DNA of 28,215 nt from a bacterium (GTDB lineage Bacteria > UBP7 > UBA6624). Within the stretch, counting starts at the first letter, position 1. Each line of letters opens with the position of its first letter. Below, in pieces: positions 1 through 6,826 of this stretch. The notes under the pieces are model-generated. The model did no database searches and was not told where the DNA came from. It saw only the letters and a list, made by a program, of their open reading frames with translations. Position numbers and translations under genes: made by a program. The stretch covers positions 1 through 28,215 of the forward strand of contig JACNFQ010000045.1 of the NCBI GenBank assembly GCA_014384545.1, read 5' to 3'.

Positions 1-352
1 GGGGGTTACAGCAGTACTGGGGGTTGGGGGGGGGGTTGCTGGGTTGTGGGGGGGTTTTTCGTGTTGGTAGGAAATTGCTGTGATGGGAAACACTAGGGAT
101 ACCCTTTGAGCCATTCAGGCGTATGGGGGGTCCATGTTGGTTGGAGCTGCAAGCATGTTGCCAGGAGGATTAGGTGCCGCCGAGTGGAGCTTATCTACAT
201 TGTTGCAGTCATTGGGGAAGTTGCAAGAACCCCTTTTGGCCAACCAAGCAACCCTCTTGACACGGTTGGTCACACTATGGTTTGGATTTCCATTGGGCGT
301 ATGGGCTGTGTGGTGGGCAACGAAGAAGAGAGGTCTTCATGATTCGGGATAG
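1..352 (+). pseudogene. Broken 3' end of a lysylphosphatidylglycerol synthase/flippase-like (UPF0104) membrane protein
   Basis: The frame open from about 110 to 352 gives a hydrophobic C-terminus with a segment reading SMLPGGLGAAE, then a predicted membrane helix (LVTLWFGFPLGVWAVWW) and a short basic tail. The PGGLG motif followed by a last membrane helix is typical of the C-terminus of the UPF0104 / LPG-synthase transmembrane family, which acts in lipid or glycolipid transfer. Upstream the frame is broken: this frame has TAG at 68-70 and TGA at 107-109, while the neighbouring frame carries a plausible continuation (TLGIPFE, about 90-110). A one-base shift near 107 would join the two. The first 60 bases are runs of G, so the breaks may be sequence errors at an assembly edge rather than true decay. 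The gene also runs off the left end of the window. The family call rests on the last ~75 residues only. Confidence 0.5.
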
Positions 353-388
353 GACTTTCCCCTAGCCATCGTTAGGGGCGAGGAAGTC
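353..388 (+). terminator. Possible terminator hairpin after the flippase-like gene
   Basis: An imperfect hairpin begins directly after the TAG at 350-352. The outer arms are GACTT (353-357) and AAGTC (384-388); the inner arms are CCCCTA (359-364) and TAGGGG (373-378), with an 8-base loop. TTCTTGG follows, so the T-tract is weak. Its position right behind a stop codon and before a convergent operon suits a plus-strand terminator, but the bulged stem leaves this uncertain. Confidence 0.35.
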
Positions 389-396
389 TTCTTGGC

Positions 397-426
397 AAGA
401 AAAAGGGCGGAGCCGAAGCCCCGCCC
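397..426 (-). terminator. Rho-independent terminator of the gmk...tusA-like operon
   Basis: Read on the minus strand, GGGCGG (426-421), one mismatch, GC, a TTCG loop, GC and CCGCCC (410-405) form a GC-rich stem that runs directly into TTTTT CTT (404-398). This is a classic intrinsic terminator with a stable tetraloop. It lies about 125 bases past the stop codon of the last gene of the minus-strand operon (TAG at 552-550). The 428-549 stretch between the stop codon and the hairpin contains nothing else that I recognise. Confidence 0.85.
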
Positions 427-549
427 CACCCAGGTTACTGAGTTTGAAAACCCCGCAAAGCCCTCATAAGCGGAAGTCTCCTATTCTGTATACCTCCTAC
501 CGTCCTGAAAGTTTCCCGGTTGCTGATCCAAGTGAAACAGAGGCTGGAT

Positions 550-789
550 CTATGCTTCTCTCTCGCCTCCTCCCACCCTGATTCGGAATCGAGGAGGGTT
601 TTCAACGACCAAACCCAGATAGAGATGTCCCTCTCCTTGGCACCACGCTTCGATATCCAGAGATGCCATGGGGTCGTCCGACAAGACCTCTGCCACTTCG
701 CCCTCTTCTAATCCCAAGATCGCTTTCGCCAGACGAATCACAGGAAGGGGGCAAAGTAAGCCCAACGCATTTACCTCAACGACGCGCAC
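550..789 (-). CDS. TusA/SirA-family sulfur carrier protein
   Basis: The 79-residue protein matches the small two-layer TusA (SirA, PF01206) fold. It opens with the diagnostic NALGLLCPLPVIRL, in which the CPxP cysteine (Cys13) carries a persulfide in this family, followed by the usual EGEVAEVLSDDPMASLDIEAWC core. TusA proteins accept sulfur from a cysteine desulfurase and pass it on for tRNA thiolation, molybdenum cofactor synthesis or sulfur oxidation. Start: a GTG at 789 overlaps the end of the upstream NifS-like gene by 14 bases, so the two are probably translationally coupled. It is the last gene of the operon. All hallmarks of an active carrier are present; the destination of the sulfur cannot be read from the window. 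Confidence 0.9.
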   Translation of the reverse strand: MRVVEVNALGLLCPLPVIRLAKAILGLEEGEVAEVLSDDPMASLDIEAWCQGEGHLYLGLVVENPPRFRIRVGGGEREA

Positions 790-1864
790 GCACCCAACAC
801 CTCTCTAAGGAATCTAGGGTCCATTCCATCTCCTCTTTCGTCCAATCAAAGGGGGGAGAGAAGTGGAAACCTGCCCTAGGCTGAGGGACACCCATGGACT
901 GTAGGACCTTGCTGGGCAAGCCCGCTCCTGATTGGCAAGCGGATTCTGACCCCATCCAAATACCCTCAAAAGCACACCCTGCCCGGAATGCCTCCATATC
1001 GACGTTTTCTCCCCAACCAGCAACGACCGACTCTAAACGTTCTCCACCCTCAAAGAGATGGACTCCTTCCCATTCCTCTACACCCTTACGAAAGATGCCC
1101 ATGAGCGCCAGAAACGAAGGAGAACATTCCCCGCCAAGAATGCTCTCTGCAGCACCCACCACAAGGGGAACCCCCAGCCGTCCAGGTCGAATACCCCCTT
1201 CGCCTATGCCCCCACCCATTATGGGGAGGGGCTCTGCTCCTCTCCACGCGAGGAACCCGATCCCCACCGGACCCCCAAACCGATAAAAAGAGAGGGAGAC
1301 CCATCGGACGCCCTCTATACCCCTAGGGGGTATGCCATTCCACCCCACCGAAAGATCCACCAACAGGTTTACTCCCCGTTTCTTTCCTTCTTCTACCAAC
1401 TGGTGAATATCTTGAACAGCTCCCGTTTCGCCTGAAGCTGATTCAACGAATACCAAGTCTCCCTCTTTACATTGGCTTAGATTGATCCCTTCCAAGTGGC
1501 CTGTTCTAGATAGGGGGTGTTGCACCAAACTTGCCCCTTTCTGTATCAAGCGGTTCGCTGCCCCTACAAAGGACAATCGGGAGCCCACGGGTAGGACAAC
1601 TTGAGAAGGTTGCAAGGCATGTGTCGCTAAGTGGTGTGCTTCGGTGGCTGAAGAGGTAAAGACGCCACCTCTCCACCCACCACCCAGAGCGGAAAGTATC
1701 TCTACGCGTCCCTTTTCAATGAGCGAAGAGGCCTTCTGCCCCCCTGGATGTTGTCCCTGTCCGTGGGGAAAAGGGATCCCAATATGTCGCTCCATCGCCT
1801 CTTTGACATCGCCCCGAAGAGGGCGTCCGTTCCAACAATCTAGGTTTTGGGGGTTTCCTTTCAA
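776..1864 (-). CDS. NifS/IscS-like aminotransferase class V protein lacking the PLP lysine
   Basis: About 362 residues with the cysteine desulfurase layout: an N-terminal NLDCWNGRPL in place of the usual YLDnnAttP, FTSSATEAHHLA (PLP phosphate region, normally FTSGATEsNNLA), GETGAVQDI, LLVDLSVGWNGIPP (holding the PLP-pyridine aspartate), GGGIGEGGIRPGR (substrate arginine region) and GSESACQSG with the sulfur-accepting cysteine (residue 310). The Schiff-base site, normally SFSGHKxYGPxGIG, reads SLSFYRFGGPVGIG: His becomes Tyr and the PLP lysine becomes Arg (codon CGG at 1282-1280). The His that stacks on PLP also seems replaced (VESASGE). I chose the TTG at 1864 because it overlaps the metK stop as TTGA, the junction style used elsewhere here; a TTG at 1888 is the alternative. 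Followed by a TusA-like gene. Its activity as a desulfurase is doubtful. Confidence 0.85.
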   Translation of the reverse strand: MKGNPQNLDCWNGRPLRGDVKEAMERHIGIPFPHGQGQHPGGQKASSLIEKGRVEILSALGGGWRGGVFTSSATEAHHLATHALQPSQVVLPVGSRLSFVGAANRLIQKGASLVQHPLSRTGHLEGINLSQCKEGDLVFVESASGETGAVQDIHQLVEEGKKRGVNLLVDLSVGWNGIPPRGIEGVRWVSLSFYRFGGPVGIGFLAWRGAEPLPIMGGGIGEGGIRPGRLGVPLVVGAAESILGGECSPSFLALMGIFRKGVEEWEGVHLFEGGERLESVVAGWGENVDMEAFRAGCAFEGIWMGSESACQSGAGLPSKVLQSMGVPQPRAGFHFSPPFDWTKEEMEWTLDSLERCWVRARR

Positions 1865-1873
1865 CAGAAAGGA
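1856..1873 (-). promoter_or_regulatory. Hairpin around the metK stop / NifS-like start
   Basis: A perfect 7-bp inverted repeat (TCCTTTC 1856-1862, GAAAGGA 1867-1873, four-base loop) lies across the TTGA stop/start overlap at 1861-1864. In the minus-strand mRNA it puts the metK TGA and the proposed TTG start in the loop and the descending arm of a small hairpin. The ascending arm is part of a 14-base copy of the 16S rRNA 3' end (1866-1879), so no Shine-Dalgarno sequence is available directly upstream. A role in coupling or damping translation of the NifS-like gene is inference. Confidence 0.3.
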
Positions 1874-3093
1874 GGTGATGGGTCCCAAGGGAGGTCTAAA
1901 TCAGTTCGCCCAAAGTGACCGTAGGCTGAAAGGGGAAGGTATTGACGGTCCCACAACCCCAGTTTATTGATGATTGTCCGCACATCCCACTTGAACCCTC
2001 GCAAGAACGCCTCAACTTCCTTCTGTTGAGATTGAGGCGAAACCTCAACGTAGGGTTCGGATACGAGTTCCGTTTTATGGATGGCATACGCTACTTGGAT
2101 TTCCACCGACTCCACCTGTGGAAGGTTTTCAAGCACATGAACGGCTGCCCACCGTGCAAAATAGGCACCTGAACGATCTACCTTTGTAGGGTCTTTTCCA
2201 CTAAATGCACCACCACCATTCGGCACAAAACCCCCATATGTATCCACAGTAATCTTCCGTCCTGTAAGCCCCGTATCCACCATGGGACCCCCTTCATTCC
2301 AACAACGAGAAGGTTGGATCGTATCGGGGCCTACCCCATCAGCCAAGTGGGAACCCACCACAGGTAAGACCACCTCGTCCCACAACGCCTCTCGCAACCG
2401 TTTCAACCCAGCCGTCGACCCTTCTTGGTCCTTTGAAGTGGCTGCCAAACCATCAATAGCCTCATCATGTTGTGTGCTCATAACGATAGCGTGGACTTGT
2501 GGTCGGGGACGAACCCCACTTTCATACGCCTCAATCGGTGTCTTTCCTTCTGGGTAAACGACCGTAACTTGGGTTTTGCCATCTGGTCGTAACCAAGGGA
2601 GAATCCCCTTTTCTCTCACATAGGCAAGGCGCTGGGCAAGAGCGTGCGACCACGCGATTGCTGAGGGTAAACCCATAGGAGTTTCGCGGGTGGCATACCC
2701 GCACATCATCCCTTGGTCCCCCGCCACCTCGCCCGCTTCCTGCCCTTTGCTCAACTCTCTAGACTGCCCTTTCAGATCCGTGAGATCGACCGAAACAGTG
2801 GTGGGGTCACATTGGAGGGAGTCTTCGTCGTACCCCGCCGCCACCAAGAGATTTCGCGCCAAGGCAGGTGTTCGATTTGCTAATGCTTCTACCAAATCTT
2901 CATCTACCTCACCAGAGACGATGACCCTCTTTCCTGTCAAGAAAGTCTCAACGGCGGTTCGGACACTCCCGTCTGCCCCACTCTCCTTCCGTAAACTCAA
3001 TGCAGAATCTAAGACACTATCAGAAATACCATCAGCCAACTTATCAGGATGGCCCGCAGTCACCGATTCGCTCGTAAAGTAATACTGACTCAT
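1861..3093 (-). CDS. metK: S-adenosylmethionine synthase
   Basis: MetK makes S-adenosylmethionine from ATP and methionine in the cytosol. The 410-residue product has the family signatures: FTSESVTAGHPDKLADGISD near the N-terminus (ATP and metal-binding His/Asp), AGDQGMMCGYATRETP, ILPWLRPDGKTQVTV, TGLTGRKITVDTYGG, the P-loop-like GGGAFSGKDPTKVDRSGAY, and the C-terminal YGHFGR. It is slightly longer than E. coli MetK because of insertions around residues 105-120 and 205-240. The ATG at 3093 overlaps the rpe stop (ATGA, 3093-3090). MetK is commonly found in gmk-rpoZ-coaBC-priA operons, although usually next to coaBC rather than after rpe. Key residues look intact and activity is expected. Confidence 0.97.
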   Translation of the reverse strand: MSQYYFTSESVTAGHPDKLADGISDSVLDSALSLRKESGADGSVRTAVETFLTGKRVIVSGEVDEDLVEALANRTPALARNLLVAAGYDEDSLQCDPTTVSVDLTDLKGQSRELSKGQEAGEVAGDQGMMCGYATRETPMGLPSAIAWSHALAQRLAYVREKGILPWLRPDGKTQVTVVYPEGKTPIEAYESGVRPRPQVHAIVMSTQHDEAIDGLAATSKDQEGSTAGLKRLREALWDEVVLPVVGSHLADGVGPDTIQPSRCWNEGGPMVDTGLTGRKITVDTYGGFVPNGGGAFSGKDPTKVDRSGAYFARWAAVHVLENLPQVESVEIQVAYAIHKTELVSEPYVEVSPQSQQKEVEAFLRGFKWDVRTIINKLGLWDRQYLPLSAYGHFGRTDLDLPWDPSPPFC

Positions 3094-3737
3094 TGACAGA
3101 TCTCTCTAATCCGGCGAACACCTTCGCTTGGGTCTCCACAGCCAAAGATCCCCGACCCCGAAACGAGAACGGTTGCTCCTGCCTCACACAAGGCAGCTCC
3201 ATTCGTAATATCAACTCCACCATCCACTTCAATCTCAAAGTCCAGTCCTTCACTTCTCTTTCTCTGAGCAAGAGATGAAACCCTCTCAATGCTCTCTGGA
3301 ATAAATGCCTGCCCCCCAAAACCAGGAAAGACGGACATAACCACCACCATATCCAAATGAGGGAGGAGGGGAAAGAGTTGGTCCAGTGATGTATCGGGAT
3401 TCAACGCAATACCCGACAAACAACCCAGCGATTTGATTTCTCCAAGAGCTTCCAAGGGTTCAGGCTCGGCTTCGATATGGAAAGAGATCGCTGAAGCACC
3501 TGCTTGAGCAAAAGGGGAAAAGTAGGTCCGGGGGTTTTGAATCATCAAGTGAACATCCTGAAATACATCCATCACTGAAAACCCCTTGACCATCGGTATT
3601 CCCATGCTGAGATTGGGAACGAAGTGTCCATCCATCACATCAATATGGAGCCAATCGGCACCTCCTGAAAGGACAGCACTTGCGCTCCCTCCCAAATCGA
3701 GGTAATCTGCCGCGAGAATCGAGGGTGCAATCTTCAT
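3090..3737 (-). CDS. rpe: Ribulose-phosphate 3-epimerase
   Basis: A 215-residue TIM-barrel enzyme that interconverts ribulose 5-phosphate and xylulose 5-phosphate in the pentose phosphate or Calvin pathway. The sequence shows APSILAADYLDL at the start (catalytic Ser), HIDVMDGHFVPNLSMG (metal-binding His and Asp), DMVVVMSVFPGFGGQAFI (normally MSVnPGFgGQ; here Phe for Asn), EIEVDGGVD (catalytic Asp) and LVSGSGIFG, a phosphate-binding turn. The ATG start overlaps the stop of the upstream pseudokinase gene as ATGA (3737-3734). rpe normally closes the fmt-rsmB-stp-pknB-rsgA-rpe neighbourhood, which supports the reading of the gene before it as a relic of pknB. Confidence 0.96.
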   Translation of the reverse strand: MKIAPSILAADYLDLGGSASAVLSGGADWLHIDVMDGHFVPNLSMGIPMVKGFSVMDVFQDVHLMIQNPRTYFSPFAQAGASAISFHIEAEPEPLEALGEIKSLGCLSGIALNPDTSLDQLFPLLPHLDMVVVMSVFPGFGGQAFIPESIERVSSLAQRKRSEGLDFEIEVDGGVDITNGAALCEAGATVLVSGSGIFGCGDPSEGVRRIREICQ

Positions 3738-5467
3738 TCAAAGCGTGTGGACCACGCCACGCGTCCACCTTGGGTTATTGTAAGAACAACGGGGCGGATT
3801 CCTTCGTTCAATAATCGCCTAAGTGAGAGGAGAAATGCAGGTTCGCTCAAGAGTGATGACCACGGCTCTCTCCAAGAGATCTCCTCATCCCCCCCCGAAA
3901 GGAGCACATTGACTCCCCCCCGTTGAATCCAATCGGGGAATTCACGCCGATCAAAGACCCACCCTTCGGTCGTTTCTGGGGGAGTCTCCACACTTAGGAG
4001 AATATCCCCCACCCATAGAGAAGGAATGAAGTCTCCCTCTTGCGGAGATTGACCCACAACCCGTTCCTTCTCTAACCCTTGACGCGTGCGCCTAAAGATG
4101 CGTACGCCCCCAGCAACCACAATCCCCTCGTTTTCAAGTTTTGTCAGCGCGTCAATTACCGTCTTCTGGTGAAGTGATGGGAAAGTATGGAGTTCCTCTG
4201 CCAGAGGGAAACTTACTTCCAGAACAACCCCCTCGCCATGCCCCAATATACCTCCTGGTTCTGGCACCATCCCTACGACGCGTCCAGGGACTTCAAGAGC
4301 ACTTTGACTGACACGAATGCTCCCCACCCACAACCCCCGAGCAAGGAGCTCTCTTGTAGCTTCGGACACCATCTCACCCACCAAGTCTGGTAGACGATTC
4401 TCTTTAGGACCCGGACTCGTCCAAATCTTGATGGTAGCACCCTCTCTCAAGGAACGACCAGCGATCGGCTCGGTTCGTGAAACGACCCCCATTGGGAATC
4501 CTCCCGCTTCATCTTCACCTACCCTTTCTACCTGATAGCCCATCGCCCGCAACCGAGGAAGAGCCATGTGGAGAGGTTCTCCCCGCAGATCGGGAAGTCG
4601 ACCACTTCCCGGGAAGAAGGCTAAGAGACGCAAGACCTCAATCGCTGCCCAACCCCCTGCCAAAGCCAACAGAAGCCTAGATAGGGGGTCTAGCCAACGG
4701 CGCACAATTCGGGTTAGTTCGCCCCCTAGTCCTCGATCTTCTCTCTCGTCTTCAATCACGGCCTCCACCCGCCCTGACAGGCGAGAGAGCCCACTTTTGA
4801 CCTTCTCCTTTTTCCCCGAAAGAAGGTCTCGTAGAGGTTCCACAAGCAAGGGGGGGATTGACTTGGGGAAGTTCTGGGGTGTATTGCCCGCTACAGGATA
4901 ACCTCCCGTCAAGAGACGCATAACCAACAACCCCAATGCGCGACCATCTCTTTCTTCAGCGGACCGATCCCCCTGAATTCCCCCCAATCCCAACGGGGGT
5001 GCCTGGGGAAGATCCTCCATCGCTCTTCCGACAATCGTCGTCGCTGGGAAATCAGCCAACCAAGCCTTCCCTTTGCTATCCACAATAAAACTCTCACCCT
5101 TTAGCCAACCGTGGCTTATTCCAGCTGTTTGTAGTGCAGAAACAGATAAGGAAAGAGAGCGAATCACTTCCAATCTATCGGAGCGACGAGGATTGCTTTT
5201 TAGCCAATCGGGAAGCCACCTTTCGGTATCAGGACAATCGACAATAACTCTCATTTCGCCTCGAAACCCCTTGATTGCACGCAAAGATAAGATTCCGGGA
5301 AAAGACCGTCCTAAAAGACTCTCCACTCTTGAAGCCTCAAGACGCCAATTGAGATCGGGATGTTGGGCAGACCACACCAAACAGGGTCTTTCTCCCCACA
5401 TCGCACGATGGATCCGGAAAATCCCGCGTCTTCCAATCGGTCTCAATAGGCGGAGGGTTTGTGGCAC
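3734..5467 (-). CDS. PASTA-domain membrane pseudokinase (PknB/PrkC-like)
   Basis: About 577 residues: a kinase-like lobe (1-230), a linker, one membrane helix (263-285, SRLLLALAGGWAAIEVLRLL) and three external PASTA repeats (about 291-351, 359-420, 428-494), then a C-terminal tail. The opening LRLLRPIGRRGIFRIHRA matches the glycine-rich loop of Hanks-type kinases, but the catalytic residues are gone: the VAVK lysine region reads CLVWSA, the HRDLKxxN loop is HGWLKGESF (Asp to Trp, residues 119-121, and Asn lost), and DFG is DFP (139-141). The PASTA kinase family senses cell-wall muropeptides or lipid II. Locus position (after fmt, before rpe) matches pknB. A GTG start at 5467, one base after the fmt stop with GAGGT ten bases upstream, looks best; an ATG at 5500 is the alternative. 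The frame stays open upstream to 5623. Likely a non-catalytic receptor. Confidence 0.85.
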   Translation of the reverse strand: MPQTLRLLRPIGRRGIFRIHRAMWGERPCLVWSAQHPDLNWRLEASRVESLLGRSFPGILSLRAIKGFRGEMRVIVDCPDTERWLPDWLKSNPRRSDRLEVIRSLSLSVSALQTAGISHGWLKGESFIVDSKGKAWLADFPATTIVGRAMEDLPQAPPLGLGGIQGDRSAEERDGRALGLLVMRLLTGGYPVAGNTPQNFPKSIPPLLVEPLRDLLSGKKEKVKSGLSRLSGRVEAVIEDEREDRGLGGELTRIVRRWLDPLSRLLLALAGGWAAIEVLRLLAFFPGSGRLPDLRGEPLHMALPRLRAMGYQVERVGEDEAGGFPMGVVSRTEPIAGRSLREGATIKIWTSPGPKENRLPDLVGEMVSEATRELLARGLWVGSIRVSQSALEVPGRVVGMVPEPGGILGHGEGVVLEVSFPLAEELHTFPSLHQKTVIDALTKLENEGIVVAGGVRIFRRTRQGLEKERVVGQSPQEGDFIPSLWVGDILLSVETPPETTEGWVFDRREFPDWIQRGGVNVLLSGGDEEISWREPWSSLLSEPAFLLSLRRLLNEGIRPVVLTITQGGRVAWSTRFE

Positions 5468-5468
5468 T

Positions 5469-6335
5469 TTAGCCCTGACCTCGCAAGAACTCTGCCCCAT
5501 CCATTTCTCGTTTCCCCGCGGGATGGACTCTCCCAATGGAGAGAACCCCGTCACCAGTCCCCAAGAGAAGGCTAGTCCCTCTTGATGCCAATTCACCCAC
5601 CCCCAAAGTGCCCTCAACAACACCCTTAGATCCTCTCAATCCCAACCAAGAACCCTTCCAACGCATCCTCGCTCCTGGAGAGGGGTCTAGGGCCCGAATG
5701 CGATGGTGCATTTTTGGGGCAGACATCGTGGGAACAACCTCCCGATCTTCGGCTGTAATGCGGGAAGCCCAAGTCGGTTCTCCCTCCTGTTCCATACGGA
5801 CAGCCGTTCCTTCCCCCAAAGCATCCCAGATGTCCCGCAGTTGCCTTACCCCCTCTTTTCCCATCTCTTCCTTCACCCATCCTCCCGTACTAAGGGGGGG
5901 GGCTTTTACCCAGCCGCGGATCAGTACCGGACCAGCATCCCACTCCTCAACGAGTTCTATCCAACACGCACCCAACCGTTCCTCTCCAGCCATGAGGGCA
6001 CGCTGAATGGGGGCAGCTCCTCGCCATCGGGGCAAATCGGATGGGTGAAAGTTCAATGTCCCCAACGGTCGGTTCAGCCAAGAAGGTGGAAGGTAGTTGC
6101 CATAGGAAACGACCAAGAGAAGGTCGCAAGGAGGACACTGATGGGTAGCGGGGCTAAAGGTATGAATGGGGATTTCCTTCTCGGTCGCCCATCTTGAGAC
6201 TTCGGTTTCTCGTCTCCCGAGCCCTCTACCCGCTTTGGCAGGGGGTCGGGTCAAGACCCAATCGGGTCTCTGGGGAAGGAGGGACAGAATATGGCAAGCC
6301 AATCCATCTGATCCAGCAAAACCTACTCGAAACAA
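5469..6335 (-). CDS. fmt: Methionyl-tRNA formyltransferase
   Basis: Formylates initiator Met-tRNA using 10-formyl-tetrahydrofolate. The 288-residue product is a little short (usually about 310) but has the core: RVGFAGSDGLACHIL at the N-terminus, a loop GRGLGRRETEVSRWA, DLLLVVSYGNYLP, the catalytic block LNFHPSDLPRWRGAAPIQ (Asn and His), EEWDAGPVLI (catalytic Asp), and a C-terminal beta-barrel region. Substitutions are seen in the usual K-x-G-R-G region and in the tRNA-binding C-terminal domain, which is reduced. The start is a TTG at 6335, within the end of def (13-base overlap). The def-fmt pair is a standard arrangement, since formylation and deformylation act on the same nascent chain. 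Confidence 0.95.
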   Translation of the reverse strand: MFRVGFAGSDGLACHILSLLPQRPDWVLTRPPAKAGRGLGRRETEVSRWATEKEIPIHTFSPATHQCPPCDLLLVVSYGNYLPPSWLNRPLGTLNFHPSDLPRWRGAAPIQRALMAGEERLGACWIELVEEWDAGPVLIRGWVKAPPLSTGGWVKEEMGKEGVRQLRDIWDALGEGTAVRMEQEGEPTWASRITAEDREVVPTMSAPKMHHRIRALDPSPGARMRWKGSWLGLRGSKGVVEGTLGVGELASRGTSLLLGTGDGVLSIGRVHPAGKREMDGAEFLRGQG

Positions 6336-6826
6336 CGCTTTGCCTCCTCCACACCAACGGGGCGTTCTTTATACTCTAAACTCCCTTCCAGTGCTCGGTC
6401 AAAAAGCAGAACACCATCTAGGTGGTCCAGTTCATGTTGAATGACACGAGCAAACAGACCACTCGCTTCCATCCTGAATCTCTCTCCATCCAAGTGGGTC
6501 GCTTCAACGACGACATAGGGAGACCGTGGCACTCTCGCAATGAGTTCCGGCATTGAGAGACATCCTTCCCAATCCACGACACGCTCTGAGGAATGCTCCA
6601 GAATAATGGGGTTGATTAGGGGGTGAACTCTCTCTTCCTCATCCCGGCAAAGAGCGAACCGGAGAGAGACCCCTACTTGAGGTGCAGCCAAACCCAAACC
6701 TTCCTTTTCTTCTAGGATTCTCTCCATCCCTGCCACCATCTCAGGACTTACGCCTTCCTTTACGGGGCGACAAGGCTCCATGAGAACTGGAGCCGGAAAA
6801 TAGACGAGCTTAATTCGGCTGTTCAT
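6323..6826 (-). CDS. def: Peptide deformylase
   Basis: A 167-residue metalloenzyme that removes the N-formyl group from nascent proteins. All three signature motifs are intact: GLGLAAPQVG (motif I), EGCLSMPE (motif II, the Cys metal ligand) and VIQHELDHLDG (motif III, HExxH with the two His ligands and catalytic Glu). The ATG at 6826 overlaps the priA stop as ATGA (6826-6823) and the 3' end overlaps fmt. Expected to be active and essential together with fmt. Confidence 0.97.
   Translation of the reverse strand: MNSRIKLVYFPAPVLMEPCRPVKEGVSPEMVAGMERILEEKEGLGLAAPQVGVSLRFALCRDEEERVHPLINPIILEHSSERVVDWEGCLSMPELIARVPRSPYVVVEATHLDGERFRMEASGLFARVIQHELDHLDGVLLFDRALEGSLEYKERPVGVEEAKRCFE

Noticed and set aside
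134-352. Genetic code change (TGA as Trp) suggested by the TGA at 107 in the flippase-like frame
   Set aside because: TGA ends many intact genes in the window, often in coupled overlaps, so the standard code applies and a frameshift is the better explanation.
428-549. A possible 10-codon peptide on the minus strand (ATG AGG GCT TTG...) preceded by AGGAGA, between the TusA-like gene and the terminator, plus a further TAGGAGGT motif
   Set aside because: Too short to support, no conserved context, and it lies after the last gene of the operon where a leader peptide would have no downstream target.
1871-1970. Plus-strand GGAGGTGATG followed by a 30-codon frame ending TTTATTGA, which looks like a strong ribosome binding site and start
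   Set aside because: It is antisense to metK, the SD overlaps the ATG with no spacing, and the peptide has no recognisable features; the sequence is better seen as the complement of a 16S-3'-end-like stretch.
5468-5623. N-terminal extension of the pseudokinase frame into fmt
   Set aside because: It overlaps the conserved C-terminal part of fmt by more than 150 bases and has no kinase-like sequence; GTG 5467 with a ribosome binding site is simpler.
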